Position numbers and translations under genes: made by a program
Shown here: positions 27,239 to 37,312 of the stretch, one piece after another
How positions within the stretch are numbered: the first letter of the stretch is position 1
Layout of the letters: every line of letters begins with the position of its first letter
The notes under the pieces: model-generated
What the model was told of the DNA's origin: nothing
Database searches by the model: none
What the model saw: the letters and a program-made list of their open reading frames with translations, nothing else
Origin: Janthinobacterium lividum PAMC 25724
Lineage (GTDB): Bacteria > Pseudomonadota > Gammaproteobacteria > Burkholderiales > Burkholderiaceae_D
Reading direction: 5' to 3'
NCBI GenBank assembly: GCA_000242815.2
Contig: AHHB01000037.1
Location: 248,001-312,000 of the forward strand
DNA length: 64,000 nucleotides

Positions 27239-27748
27239 TCAATACTCCTGCTTTGGGAACTGCGGTTTCAAGGTGGCCAGGCTGTCCGTGTTGTTCAGCA
27301 CTTCCGTCAGCAAGTCTTCCAGCTTGTCGTTGCCGGCCAGCTTGTTGCGCAGGTCGGCCAGCTTGGTGCGCGCCTCGAGCAGCTTGCGCAAGGGGGCGAC
27401 CTGCTGCACCACCGATTCCGGGCGGAAGTCATCCATCGAACGAAAGTGCAGATCGACGGCAAACGTACCGCCCGCCCCGCTGATGCGGTTCGGCACCGCG
27501 AAACGGGCCACCGGCGCTACACCGGCCAGCACTTCGTCGAAGTTGTCGCGATCAATGGCGACGAACTTGCGGTCCTTCAAGCGTTTTTTCTCACTCTCCG
27601 GGTTAGCACCAAAGTCGCCCAGCACGCCGACGACGAAGGGCAGCTCCTTGTTTTCAATGGCGTCGCCAATCTCGACGTCGTAGGTCATTTGCACGCGCGG
27701 GGCGCGTATCTTTTGCAGGCGTTTTTGCACGCTGTCGGACTTGGGCAT
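27239..27748 (-). CDS. tssB: T6SS contractile sheath small subunit TssB
   Basis: A 169-aa VipA/ImpB-type protein. It begins MPKSDSVQKRLQKIRAPRV, has YDVEIGDAIE, the GVLGDFGANPE motif and FVAIDRDNFDEVL, and the LRNKL...LEDLLTEVLNN C-terminal helix region. It pairs with TssC to build the sheath that ClpV disassembles. The gene lies 37 bases downstream of a TPR lipoprotein gene. Confidence 0.97.
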   Translation of the reverse strand: MPKSDSVQKRLQKIRAPRVQMTYDVEIGDAIENKELPFVVGVLGDFGANPESEKKRLKDRKFVAIDRDNFDEVLAGVAPVARFAVPNRISGAGGTFAVDLHFRSMDDFRPESVVQQVAPLRKLLEARTKLADLRNKLAGNDKLEDLLTEVLNNTDSLATLKPQFPKQEY

Positions 27749-27785
27749 ATCGCTTCCTTTGCAAGGGGATGGTGGGGCTGGTGGC

Positions 27786-28382
27786 TTACTTCAGGCCGCT
27801 GAACGGGTCAGCAGCGCCGGCTGGCTGCACCGCACCTTTCACCGCCGGCGTGCCGGAGCCGGATGTGGCAGCGCGCTTGCCAGCGGCCGGTGGGCGTCTG
27901 GCCGGCGGCACCAGCACGTCTTCACCGATGCTCGCGCGCAGCAGCTTGGCCAGGTCCTGCGCTTCCGAGCGCAGCGAGCCATTCAGATTGTTTTGCCGCG
28001 ACAGGTCGGCCAAGGCCTTGCCGGACAGGCGCAGGCCGCTGACAGCGACGATGCTATTGGCGACCTTGTCGTCCGGGTCGCGGTCCAGCGCTTCGAGCGC
28101 ATGGCCGATGGCGTCGCCATACTGACCGCGGTCGAACTTCATCTGCGCCATTTGCAGCCACGGGGCCTTGTCGGCCGGGTAGCTGCTGCCGCCGCCCTGA
28201 AGCAGGGTCATGGCACGCTCGTACTGGCCAGCGCGGGCGGCCGCATCGGCGTCGCTCATTACTTGCGCCAGGGTCGGCGCGGCAGATTTTTTGGACGCCG
28301 ACTGGTCTAGCGTGGCGCAGGCGGCCAGCAGCAAGGCGCTGGCAAGGCAAGCAATACGGGGCAACATGGTCGCTGGCTTCAT
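27786..28382 (-). CDS. T6SS-associated TPR lipoprotein
   Basis: A 198-aa lipoprotein with signal peptide and lipobox LLAAC. Tetratricopeptide-like helices follow (YERAMTLLQGGGSSYPADKAPWLQMAQMKFDRGQYGDAIGHALEALDRDP), then a low-complexity Lys/Pro/Ala tail. The start at 28382 has AAGGAA upstream. A lipoprotein of this type often precedes tssB in betaproteobacterial T6SS loci; its function is not established. It is the first gene of the minus-strand unit, divergent from tssJ. Confidence 0.85.
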   Translation of the reverse strand: MKPATMLPRIACLASALLLAACATLDQSASKKSAAPTLAQVMSDADAAARAGQYERAMTLLQGGGSSYPADKAPWLQMAQMKFDRGQYGDAIGHALEALDRDPDDKVANSIVAVSGLRLSGKALADLSRQNNLNGSLRSEAQDLAKLLRASIGEDVLVPPARRPPAAGKRAATSGSGTPAVKGAVQPAGAADPFSGLK

Positions 28383-28661
28383 CGGGCATTCCTTCAGGTG
28401 GAGGACGCTACCGCTGGAAAAGATGGGTGGCGCCTTGGTGGAGGCCATTATTGATCGCCAATTTTTTTGCCAGATTGAGATTAATCAGCAAAGAAGAAGT
28501 TCCGCGCTACAGCGGCGAACCGCGCCATGAATCCTGATCTGGCACAGTAATTATCTTGATCGCAGACGGACTTTGCGGCAACGCAAGCAGGCCGCCGGTG
28601 CATGCGTTTAAATGGCTACAGCACGCGTATTTCCACCATTCATTTTTTGCAAAGAAAACCC

Positions 28662-29270
28662 ATGCCACCTGACGCCCCGCTCCGCCGCCTGGCGCGCACC
28701 ACCCCACTACTGCTGCTGGCCTTGCTGCAGGCCGGTTGCGCAGGCGGCGCCATCGGCACGCTGGCCAACGCGGCGCTGCAAATGGCCGGGGTGGCCAAGC
28801 CGCCACCCGAACTGCCTGACGCGCAAAAACCACCGCGCAATGTCAGCATCCGCCTGCACGCGGCGCAGCGCCTCAACACCGACGCTGCGGGCCGGCCGCT
28901 GGCGCTGGTGGCGCGCATCTACAAGCTGCGCCAGAGCGCCGCCTTCGAGCAGACGCCATACGACAGCTTCCTCGACGCGCAGCGCGAAAAGGCCGCGCTG
29001 GGCACCGACTTGATGGAGGTGAAGGAAGTGCTGCTGGTGCCGGGCCAGCGCTATGAAGTGCAGGAAAAAGTCAGCAAGGAAGCGTATTTCATTGGCGTGG
29101 TGGCCCTGTTCCGCGCGCCTGCAGCACAGCGCTGGCGCGCCACCTTTGCCGCCGCCGACGCGGAACGCGGGGGCATCACCGTCGGCTTGCACGCGTGTGC
29201 GCTGAGCGTCACTGGCATGGTCGGCATGGACAGCGGCATGGCGCCGCTGGCGGCCGTGCGCTGCCAGTAG
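28662..29270 (+). CDS. tssJ: T6SS outer-membrane lipoprotein TssJ
   Basis: A 202-aa lipoprotein with lipobox LQAGC that anchors the membrane complex TssJLM at the outer membrane. The transthyretin-like beta sandwich starts at RNVSIRLHAAQRLNTDAAGRPLAL and VARIYKLRQ and continues to EVLLVPGQRYEV and YFIGVVALFR, classical TssJ features. The start at 28662 was chosen to give a normal signal peptide. It begins the plus-strand tssJ-tssK-tssL unit. Confidence 0.92.
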   Translation: MPPDAPLRRLARTTPLLLLALLQAGCAGGAIGTLANAALQMAGVAKPPPELPDAQKPPRNVSIRLHAAQRLNTDAAGRPLALVARIYKLRQSAAFEQTPYDSFLDAQREKAALGTDLMEVKEVLLVPGQRYEVQEKVSKEAYFIGVVALFRAPAAQRWRATFAAADAERGGITVGLHACALSVTGMVGMDSGMAPLAAVRCQ

Positions 29271-29317
29271 CGCAGTGGCGGCAGCAGCGGCGCACCACAC
29301 ATTCAAGGAGAAGCGAG

Positions 29318-30688
29318 ATGGGCATGGCAGCGAAAGTCTTGTGGGGCGAAGGCCTGTTCCTGCGGCCGCAGCATTTCCAGCGCCAGGATGAATATCACGA
29401 AGCACGCCTGCATCACACGGCCCGTGCGCTGCACCCCTATCTGTGGGGCGTGGCGCAGATGCAGTGGGACCTGGCGGCACTGAAGACGGGCACCTTGCGC
29501 CTGCAAGCGCTGTCGGCGATCTTCCGCGACGGCGAAGTGTTCGAGGCGCTGGGGGACGGCGTCCCCGGCAGCGATCCCCTGCCCGCGCCGATAGACCTGG
29601 AGTCGCTGCCGCCAGCGGTGCAGGAAGTGACGTACTACGCGGCCCTGCCGATTCTCAACCGCGAGGGCATGAATTACACGGCGCAGACATCGGCAGCAGG
29701 TACACCTGCAGCCACGCGCTTTGCGCATGCCATGCATGCCACGCCGGACCTATTTACGCAGTCCGCCGTCGCCGACGTGGCGTACCTGAAGAAAACCGTG
29801 CGCCTGATTCCCGATAGCGAGGCACGCGGCTGCTACGACTGCCTGCCGCTGATCGCCCTGCGGCGCACGGTGTCGGGCGGCTTCGAGCCGGTGCCAGGGT
29901 TCATGGCACCCAGCCTGGCGATCGCCGGCGCGCCGCAGCTTCAGTACGTGCTGGAACATCTGCTCGACGCTCTGCAGGCAAAGGTCAGCGCGCTGCACGG
30001 CCATCATCGCGAACCGAGCCGCAACGTGATCGAATTTCGCTCGGGCGACGTGTCCTCGTTCTGGCTGCTGCACACGGTCAGCACGGCAGCGGCAGCGCTG
30101 ATGCACTATGTACGCCATCCGGCCTTGCATCCGGAGCGCCTGTACGAAGCGCTGCTGGGCCTGGCCGGTGGCCTGCTCAGCTACTCCAAACACTACACCC
30201 TGGCCAGCCTGCCCGCCTACGATCACGCGCAGCCGGGCGCCTGCTTCGACGCCATCGACACCATCATCCGTGAACTGCTCGACACCGTCATCTCGTCGAA
30301 ATATTTTTCCATCGCCCTGATCGAGGACCAGCCCTCGTATTACCTGGGCAAGCTCGATTCGGGCAAAATCGACCAGCACACCACCTTGTACCTGGCCATA
30401 CGCGCCGCCATGCCCGCCATCGAACTGGTGGACGTGGTGCCGCTGCGCGTCAAGGTGGGCGCGCCCGACGACGTGGAAAAATGCGTACTGACGGCCATGC
30501 CCGGCCTGAAACTGTCGCATGCGCCGCAAGTGCCGGCCGCTATCCCCGTGCGCCCCGACACCTATTATTTTGCGATTGAAAACCGCGGCGCGCTGTACCA
30601 GCACATGCTCAAGGCGCAGTCAATTTGCGTCTACGTGCCGGCCGGCATACGCGACCTGCAGCTGGAATTGATCGCGGTGACGGCATGA
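29318..30688 (+). CDS. tssK: T6SS baseplate protein TssK
   Basis: A 456-aa protein connecting the baseplate to the membrane complex. The N-terminus MGMAAKVLWGEGLFLRPQHFQ is the family hallmark. YLGKLDSGKI, LKLSHAPQVP and YYFAIENRGALYQHML toward the C-terminus are also conserved. The start at 29318 has AAGGAG in front; the longer frame overlaps tssJ. The stop overlaps the tssL start. Confidence 0.96.
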   Translation: MGMAAKVLWGEGLFLRPQHFQRQDEYHEARLHHTARALHPYLWGVAQMQWDLAALKTGTLRLQALSAIFRDGEVFEALGDGVPGSDPLPAPIDLESLPPAVQEVTYYAALPILNREGMNYTAQTSAAGTPAATRFAHAMHATPDLFTQSAVADVAYLKKTVRLIPDSEARGCYDCLPLIALRRTVSGGFEPVPGFMAPSLAIAGAPQLQYVLEHLLDALQAKVSALHGHHREPSRNVIEFRSGDVSSFWLLHTVSTAAAALMHYVRHPALHPERLYEALLGLAGGLLSYSKHYTLASLPAYDHAQPGACFDAIDTIIRELLDTVISSKYFSIALIEDQPSYYLGKLDSGKIDQHTTLYLAIRAAMPAIELVDVVPLRVKVGAPDDVEKCVLTAMPGLKLSHAPQVPAAIPVRPDTYYFAIENRGALYQHMLKAQSICVYVPAGIRDLQLELIAVTA

Positions 30689-31473
30689 GCCAGCTCATCG
30701 AACGGCGCGCGGCGCCCTCCCTGCTGGGACCACGCGGCTGCGCAGCGGCTGGCACGGCCGGCCGGCATGCAGGCAGCGCCCTGCTGGACCTGATGCACGA
30801 AGGCTTTTACATGCTGTTCATGCTCAAACACGGTTCGGCCCCCGGCGACGAGCAGAACTTCATGGAGCGCATCACGGCCTTCCTCGACGACTTCGCGCAC
30901 GAAGCAAAAAAGATCCGCGCCGATGGCGACGATATCGAAGCGGCCAAGTATGCATTCTGCGCGGCGGTCGACGAAATCATCCTGGCCTCACCTTTCGCCT
31001 TGCGCAAGCAATGGGAGCGGCGCCCGCTGCAGTTGCTGATCTTTGGCGACCAGCTGGCCGGCGAACACTTCTTCGACCGCCTCGACGCCTTGCGCGGCAA
31101 GGGCGCCATGCGGGTGCAGGCGCTGCAAGTGTTCCACATGTGCCTGTTGCTGGGATTCCAGGGCAAGTATGCAATCGACGGCGGCGAAAAACTCAGCTAC
31201 CTGACGGCGCGCCTGGGTGACGAAATTGCCCACATCAAGGGCAAGAGCCGTGGCTTCGCACCGCGCGCGGAACGCCCCGATCAGGTGGTCAATAAACGCG
31301 GTAGCGACATGCCGCTATGGGCACTGTCGAGCTTTTTCGCCCTGCTGGCCATCTGCGCCTACCTGGGTTTGAAAACGCATTTGACGCGCGGCACGCAAAC
31401 CACCCTGGCCGCGTATGCAGACCTGGTCAAGCTGGCGCCAAGCCCGGCGCACCTGACCATCACACTGCCTTGA
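30685..31473 (+). CDS. tssL: T6SS inner-membrane protein TssL (DotU/IcmH)
   Basis: A 262-aa tail-anchored protein of the membrane complex. The DotU cytoplasmic domain has AKYAFCAAVDEIIL and FGDQLAGEHFF, and LLLGFQGKYAI. A single transmembrane helix (ALSSFFALLAICAYLGL) lies near residue 220. It lacks the C-terminal OmpA extension seen in some TssL proteins; a separate OmpA protein is encoded convergently just downstream. The ATG overlaps the tssK stop (ATGA). Confidence 0.95.
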   Translation: MSQLIERRAAPSLLGPRGCAAAGTAGRHAGSALLDLMHEGFYMLFMLKHGSAPGDEQNFMERITAFLDDFAHEAKKIRADGDDIEAAKYAFCAAVDEIILASPFALRKQWERRPLQLLIFGDQLAGEHFFDRLDALRGKGAMRVQALQVFHMCLLLGFQGKYAIDGGEKLSYLTARLGDEIAHIKGKSRGFAPRAERPDQVVNKRGSDMPLWALSSFFALLAICAYLGLKTHLTRGTQTTLAAYADLVKLAPSPAHLTITLP

Positions 31474-31487
31474 TTATTATGCGCTGA

Positions 31488-32276
31488 TCATTGCGCGATC
31501 CTGAACTCGATGCGCCGGTTTCTGGCCCGGCCAGCGGCCGTGGCGTTGCTGGCGACGGGACGGTCTGGTCCCTGGCCAGAGACCAGCACCGTATCGGCCA
31601 CGACGCCCTTGCTGGCCAGATAGGCGCGCACGGCCTCGGCGCGTGCCTCGCTGAGGGCCACATTGCTGGCGCGCAGGCCAATGTCGTCCGTGTGGCCGAT
31701 CACCTCCACCTTGCGGCCCCGCAGCTTGAGCATGACGGCCGCCATCTGGTCGAGGATGACCAGGCCGGCCGGCGTAATAGAGGCCTTGCCGCTATCGAAT
31801 TCGACGATGCGCTTGTCGAGCGTGGCGTCGAGCAAGCCCTGCTCGGCCTCGGCCGGCCTGACGCGCAAGCCATTGTTGACGATATAGGTGGGATTGAGAC
31901 TGGTGGCGATATCGCTGGCGATCTGCTGGCGCTGCGCCTCGTTCGCCACCTCGCCGCGCACGCTGACATTGTTGCCGGCGATGCTGATCTGCCCGTGCGA
32001 AATGAGCTTCAGGTTCGGCGCGATCAGCTTCTGCACGTAGGCGTTCCAGTTGGCGGGCACGGCGACGTTGCCGATGGCGATCTGGTCGACCACGCGCTCG
32101 GCGCCATACAGTTCGCGCAGGCGGGCCAGCACGGCCGCCTTGCCCGCCTCGTCAGCCAACGTGCCGGTGACGAGGATTTGCCCCGGCATCGGTATCTGGG
32201 GTGCTTGCGCCTGCGCCAAGGTGCGCCAGGGAACGGCAGCGGCCAGCAGCAGTAGCAAGAGAACGGGTGGCTTCAT
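31488..32276 (-). CDS. T6SS-associated OmpA-family peptidoglycan-binding protein
   Basis: A 262-aa exported protein with a signal peptide (LLLLLLAAAVPWRTLAQA), a BON-like region (VRGEVANEAQRQQIASDIA) and an OmpA domain (FDSGKASITPAG, EVIGHTDDIG..ASNVALSEARAEAVRAYL). It could supply the peptidoglycan-anchoring function that TssL lacks here, comparable to TagL (inference). It is the last gene of the tssM-tagF-ompA unit. Confidence 0.88.
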   Translation of the reverse strand: MKPPVLLLLLLAAAVPWRTLAQAQAPQIPMPGQILVTGTLADEAGKAAVLARLRELYGAERVVDQIAIGNVAVPANWNAYVQKLIAPNLKLISHGQISIAGNNVSVRGEVANEAQRQQIASDIATSLNPTYIVNNGLRVRPAEAEQGLLDATLDKRIVEFDSGKASITPAGLVILDQMAAVMLKLRGRKVEVIGHTDDIGLRASNVALSEARAEAVRAYLASKGVVADTVLVSGQGPDRPVASNATAAGRARNRRIEFRIAQ

Positions 32277-32285
32277 GACAATCCT

Positions 32286-33266
32286 TCAGGCAAAGGTAGC
32301 GGCAAACATGGCGCAGGCCGAGTGCAGCGACAGCTGCTCCTGCTGCAGGCAGGCGGAAAACTGGCGCAAGGCCGCAGCGTCTCCCAGCTGCTGCTCAACC
32401 CAGTCGAGCTGGTCGAGCACGATCAGACGTTCACTGCCGGCCTGCGGATCGATCAGCGCGCGCAAGCCGTGCGGGTCGGCGCCGCAAAAGCCGATCACCA
32501 GCACGGGCGCTTCATCGATGTACGAGAAAAACAGCGCCAGTTCGAAATCGGCCTGGCGCAGGAACGGCGCGACCATATGCAGCCAGAAGCTGGCCACCAG
32601 GTCGCGCAGCTGCGCCTCGTGCGGCAGTGGCAGCACCAGGCTTTTCTCCAGGCGCGGCAAGCCGCTCTGGCGCACCGGTTGCAGCAGCAGGCCCAGGCCC
32701 AGCAGCAATTCGCGCACCGTCACCGGGAAGGCGGGCGAGGCCAGCATCGCTTGCAGGTCATGTACCGTCTGCGCTTGCAAAAAGGCGGCCAGCCGCGCCG
32801 CGTGGCACGGCGCGGCCGGCTCGACTTCGACCACGTTGCCGGCCAGCGCCAGCAGCGCAGGCCCTGGCTCGACGCTGGCCACGATGCCTTGCGAGAGCTG
32901 CTCCACCCGCTGCCACAGCGGTGCCAGCACCAGCGGGCTGCAGGCGACAAAGGCCTCGGCATCATCCACTTCCAGCGCGCCCATGGCCATGAATGGGAAG
33001 CGCCGCTGCGATTGATCATTACTCGCTTCCAGGCGCCCGGCGATGGCGCGCCGGCTGCGCGTGCCGACGAAGGCGAAGCGCAGCGGCGGCAAGACGTCGT
33101 AATTGAGCTTCCAGCGCGGCTCCACCGTCAAGGCATGCATGACCTGCGCCAGCCAGTCGTCGAGCAACTGCACCAGCGCGTGATTGTCGCAAGCCTTGAT
33201 GAAGTCGCCGCGTGCGGGAATCTTGCCAAAGTAGCCGAGGCGCACCTGCTGTGCCGTGTGCATCAT
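32286..33266 (-). CDS. tagF: T6SS-associated protein TagF
   Basis: A 326-aa ImpM-type protein beginning with GYFGKIPARGDFI, the TagF/SciT signature, followed by LDDWL and RRFPFMAMG. In Pseudomonas TagF is a post-translational repressor of T6SS assembly. No pppA or ppkA is present in this locus. The start overlaps the tssM stop within ATGATG, so it is coupled; either ATG (33266 or 33263) may serve. Confidence 0.93.
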   Translation of the reverse strand: MMHTAQQVRLGYFGKIPARGDFIKACDNHALVQLLDDWLAQVMHALTVEPRWKLNYDVLPPLRFAFVGTRSRRAIAGRLEASNDQSQRRFPFMAMGALEVDDAEAFVACSPLVLAPLWQRVEQLSQGIVASVEPGPALLALAGNVVEVEPAAPCHAARLAAFLQAQTVHDLQAMLASPAFPVTVRELLLGLGLLLQPVRQSGLPRLEKSLVLPLPHEAQLRDLVASFWLHMVAPFLRQADFELALFFSYIDEAPVLVIGFCGADPHGLRALIDPQAGSERLIVLDQLDWVEQQLGDAAALRQFSACLQQEQLSLHSACAMFAATFA

Positions 33267-36200
33267 GGCGCCACCCCGGACGTTGCAGCCGCGATGACCG
33301 GCACCGCTGCGCTAGCCACGACAGGCGCGCCCGGCGGGCCGACGATGGTCTCGGGCAGCTGCATGCCGCGCAAGCCCTGCTCCTGCACCGCCGCAGTTCC
33401 ACCCGCACCCGTCGTCTCGGCGCTGCTGGTGATTTTCAAGTCGACCGCCACCGCTACCTCGCCGCGTACCCAGCGCAGTTCGAACACGCCGCCGTCCTTG
33501 CGCTTTTTGCTCGCCGCATCGATCATGCGCTTCAAGCCGAACTGCCCGGGCTCGTTGAATAGTTCCAGCGTGCGACCGTCGAAGGTGACGGCGGTGATGC
33601 GCGCGCCCTGCATGCCGGCCGCGCCTTGCGGGCCTGGATGCACCATGTTCGTCCACTGCGCCGGCGTATTGCGGTAGCGCAGCTGCTGGCCGTCGATCTC
33701 CAGCGTATATTCCAGAGTCCCCGGTGCGGGCGACGGCTGGATCTGGAACACGGTTTGCGCGGCCGTCGAGGCGGACGCCACGCCGCCGGCGCCCAGCGGC
33801 GCAATCCAGCCGGGAAAACGCGCCACCACCTGCGGCGACAGGCTGATACCCATGTCGGCCCAGGTGCGCGGCGCCAGCACGTCGCCGCGCCGCACCACCA
33901 GGGGGCCCATGGCGGTGGTGACGAACTTTGCCACCAAGCCTTCCGGGCCAAAGAACTGGCCAATTTCCAGGTTGCTCGCCTCGATGCGCGCCGCTGGCGC
34001 AAACGGATATTTGTTGGCCAGCGATTTCTGGAACGGTTCATACACCTGCGCCGCCCAGGTCTTGTTGATATCGAGTTCGGCCGGCGCAACGATGACGGCA
34101 AAGGTCTGTATCAGCGGGCGCACGAGGATGGGACGGATGGCCTGCTTTTGCGCGTCGCTCATCCCCGTGAGCAGCTGCTCGTCGACCAGCTTCAGGGCGT
34201 CGGCCAGTTCGGAACCGCTACCCTCGAGCGTTTGCTGCATGAACTGGCGCGCGCCCGGTCCTGCATCGCCCTGGTTCTTCAGCAAGTTCAAACGGCTGCG
34301 CAGTTTCGACAGCGCCTCCAGATACGCGCGCATCAGCGTCGCATTGTTGTCCCTGGCCGCCACCAGCTTGCCCACGCCGGCGAATTCGCGTCCCACGGGG
34401 CCCATGGGCTTATCCAGTCGGGCCGGGTCGAGCTGCGCATTGAGGCCTGGATTGGCCGTCAGCTGCGATGGCGCGCGGCGCAACACGGTTTCCTTGAACC
34501 AGGCGATCATGCCCCTTTCAGCCTTGCGCAATTGCGTATGTTGCAGCGCCGGGTTGTCCCACGAGGTTTCGTCGTAAATAGTCGTGAGCAGCTTGGCAAT
34601 CGGCGACGCTTGCGGGTCGCCCAGGCGGTTCATGGCTTGCACGGCACCGTCAAAACCTTTCAGGTCGGCGACGGCGACACCTTGCACGAATTTTTGCCAC
34701 TCGCGCGCGTAGTCGGCCTTGTACATGGCGACCAGGTTTTTCTCGATCTGCTCCGGGCTGCCTTCCAGAGTCAGGTCGTCGGTGGAGGCGCTTTTCAGCA
34801 CCCAGTCGGCGCTTTGCAGCTCGCGGTTGGCGGCGTCGCGAAACGCGGCCTCGACGAACTTTTCCCATGCCTGGCGCGTAAAGGCGCCGGAGACGGCGTA
34901 ACTGCCCGCCAGCAGCGTTTGATCCTGTTCACCGACGATGCGCGCCACCGTCATGCCGGGAAAGCGCGTCGAAGCGCGCGCGCGAATGTCGGCATACACG
35001 CGCTCGCGCGCCGGCATGCCGCGCACCACGCGGCGCAGGTTTTCGCGTGCCTGATCGACCAGCGCCAGCTTTTGCTCGATGCGGGGCCAGGACGGGTCGC
35101 CGATCTGCGCTAGGTAGAACGTCAGCAGCCGCTCGGCGCTGCGTATCATCTGCTCGCGCGGCATGGCGCCCCGATTGCCTTCCAGCCAGCCGCGCCAAAA
35201 GCGCGTCAGCTGGTCATTCAGGTGGCTACTCTCGGCATGCGTCTTATCGGCCAGCATCAGATAGGTTTTCAGCGCATTGTAGGCATCTTCCACATTCGTC
35301 GCGCTGGCCGCCTGGTACTGCACGCTGCGTGGCGCGGCAGGTGATGCCGCGCCTGGCGTCTGCGGCGTGCGCACCGTGGGCTGCAGTTGCTCGGCGCTGG
35401 CGTTCATCTCGAACAGCAAGGCTTCCAGCGCGCCCGCCACGGGGGCCAGCATGACATGGCGCGCGCCGGCGAAATATTCCTCGCGCAGCTTGCGCTCAAG
35501 TAACTCCCCCTGGTACAGGCCCAGGCGCAATGACCACGGCCGTTGCGTGCGGTACGCTTCCAGCTGCTCGATGCGGTCCTGCAAGATTTCCAGCGCTTCC
35601 AGGCGCGACTGCAAGTCCAGGCGCCGTTCCTGCAGCCGCACCACCTTGTTCAGGTCGGCCTCGACATTGGCCACCAGTTGCCGGTTGCCCAGATAGGACC
35701 AGCTCCAGCCGCCCAGGCAGGCGCCCAGCGACACCGTGGCGGCGAAGAACAGCGCATATTTGAAGCGCAGCTTGGCGCGGTTGGCATAGTTGGCCACCAA
35801 GTGCTGGTCGGCAAAAATCACCTTGCGGAACAAATCGAGCAGGAAATAGCCATACTGGTGCGCGCCTGCTGGCACTGCGGCCGGGGCCGGGTCCGGCGCG
35901 AAGCTGAGGTCGAAGCGGCGCGCCACCTGCTGCGAAGAGGCACTCACGGGTACGCCCTCCTGCAGCGCGCTAGTGAAATAAAAGCCGCGGAACACGGGCT
36001 GGAACTGGAATGGGTTTTCCTCGAACAGGGTGGCAATGAAGGCACGCAAAGCCGGCTTGATGGCGGCAAACTCCAGCGGAAACGTAAATACCCCGGGTGC
36101 CATCGTCTGGCGTTGCCGGTGCGCCATATTGGCCAGGCTCAGCTCCGTCAAGCCATCGTGCAATTCATCGAAACTCTGGTCGAAAAACGTCAGCAAGTCG

Positions 36201-37096
36201 GCCGTGGACAGCTTGCGCTGGTAAGCCATGGTGGCGCCCCATACGCGCTCACGCTCGCTGCGTTCGGCATCGGCAAAAAACTCTGTAAAGCCGGCGATCA
36301 GGTCGGCCTTGCTAAACACGATGTACAGGGGCGCAAACACTTCCAGGCGTTCGATGACATCCTGCACCCGCTTGCGCAGGCTGCGCGCCAGTTGCATGCC
36401 GACATCGGGGTCGCCTTTCAATTCGTCGATACTGACGGCGATGAGGATGCCGTTGATGGGTGCCTTGCGCCGGTATTTTTTCAACAGGTCGAGAAAGCCG
36501 AACCACTCGCCGCGATGCTCGTCAACGACGCAGTAGCGTCCTGCCGTATCGAGCACGATGCCGTCCGTGGTGAAAAACCAGTCGCAGTTGCGCGTGCCGC
36601 CCACGCCTTGCACAATCTTGCCGTCAGCGAAAGGGAACTGCAGGCCCGAACGCAAGATGGCGCTGCTTTTGCCGGCGGCCGGGTTGCCGATGATCATGTA
36701 CCAGGGTAATTCGTAGAGGGCGGCGGCGCCCGATTTGAGACCCAGTTTGGATGTCTTGATGGTCTCGATGGCAGCCAGCATGCCCTTGCGTAGGGCGTCG
36801 AGTTCACCTTGCTCGCTGCTGTTGGCCGTCGAAGCCGAAGCGGCCTGTGCGGTGGCGATCTCGGCCTCGTTGAGGATGGCTTGCCCCAGCGCCTGGGCAT
36901 GGCGGCGCGCGCGGCGGCGGCGCCACAGCCATGCGCCCAGCCAAGTGAATAAGGCCAGCAGCAGCAAGGCCAGCGCCCAGATCAGCGCCACTTCCAGCAG
37001 CTCGGCCCCCAGGTACAACGACACGGCCAGCGCCACGAAGCCAACGATGGTCAGATTGCGGCTGTCGGTGAGGAAGTGGCAGATTCGTCGCAGCAT
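33263..37096 (-). CDS. tssM: T6SS inner-membrane protein TssM (IcmF)
   Basis: A 1277-aa IcmF-type protein, the core of the TssJLM membrane complex. Two N-terminal helices (about residues 15-60), an NTPase-like domain with Walker A IGNPAAGKSS (about 137), a further transmembrane helix (about 435), and a long periplasmic domain with a C-terminal beta region that contacts TssJ are visible. The ATG at 37096 (MLRRICHFLTD) was chosen over the 54-codon longer frame, which has low-quality composition. tagF follows directly. Confidence 0.96.
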   Translation of the reverse strand: MLRRICHFLTDSRNLTIVGFVALAVSLYLGAELLEVALIWALALLLLALFTWLGAWLWRRRRARRHAQALGQAILNEAEIATAQAASASTANSSEQGELDALRKGMLAAIETIKTSKLGLKSGAAALYELPWYMIIGNPAAGKSSAILRSGLQFPFADGKIVQGVGGTRNCDWFFTTDGIVLDTAGRYCVVDEHRGEWFGFLDLLKKYRRKAPINGILIAVSIDELKGDPDVGMQLARSLRKRVQDVIERLEVFAPLYIVFSKADLIAGFTEFFADAERSERERVWGATMAYQRKLSTADLLTFFDQSFDELHDGLTELSLANMAHRQRQTMAPGVFTFPLEFAAIKPALRAFIATLFEENPFQFQPVFRGFYFTSALQEGVPVSASSQQVARRFDLSFAPDPAPAAVPAGAHQYGYFLLDLFRKVIFADQHLVANYANRAKLRFKYALFFAATVSLGACLGGWSWSYLGNRQLVANVEADLNKVVRLQERRLDLQSRLEALEILQDRIEQLEAYRTQRPWSLRLGLYQGELLERKLREEYFAGARHVMLAPVAGALEALLFEMNASAEQLQPTVRTPQTPGAASPAAPRSVQYQAASATNVEDAYNALKTYLMLADKTHAESSHLNDQLTRFWRGWLEGNRGAMPREQMIRSAERLLTFYLAQIGDPSWPRIEQKLALVDQARENLRRVVRGMPARERVYADIRARASTRFPGMTVARIVGEQDQTLLAGSYAVSGAFTRQAWEKFVEAAFRDAANRELQSADWVLKSASTDDLTLEGSPEQIEKNLVAMYKADYAREWQKFVQGVAVADLKGFDGAVQAMNRLGDPQASPIAKLLTTIYDETSWDNPALQHTQLRKAERGMIAWFKETVLRRAPSQLTANPGLNAQLDPARLDKPMGPVGREFAGVGKLVAARDNNATLMRAYLEALSKLRSRLNLLKNQGDAGPGARQFMQQTLEGSGSELADALKLVDEQLLTGMSDAQKQAIRPILVRPLIQTFAVIVAPAELDINKTWAAQVYEPFQKSLANKYPFAPAARIEASNLEIGQFFGPEGLVAKFVTTAMGPLVVRRGDVLAPRTWADMGISLSPQVVARFPGWIAPLGAGGVASASTAAQTVFQIQPSPAPGTLEYTLEIDGQQLRYRNTPAQWTNMVHPGPQGAAGMQGARITAVTFDGRTLELFNEPGQFGLKRMIDAASKKRKDGGVFELRWVRGEVAVAVDLKITSSAETTGAGGTAAVQEQGLRGMQLPETIVGPPGAPVVASAAVPVIAAATSGVAP

Positions 37097-37312
37097 GATG
37101 AGTCCAGGATGAGGTCGCAAAGCAGATTGACGCCGCCGTGTAACAAGACGGATTCGGCCTATCCTGACAGCAACACGACGCGCCTTTGTTGACACAAGAC
37201 AAGTACCAGGCGCCAGCGCATGACAGGCGTAGGCGTACCATTGACGCTGCGCAAGCAAGCTTGCAGCTGTGGAAATGATGGCGCAGCGCGGCGCTAGAAT
37301 GGCTGGCGCGGC

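Noticed and set aside
33626..35113. Long plus-strand frames opposite tssM (also 35543-36709)
   Set aside because: Shadows of tssM with high Arg/His content.
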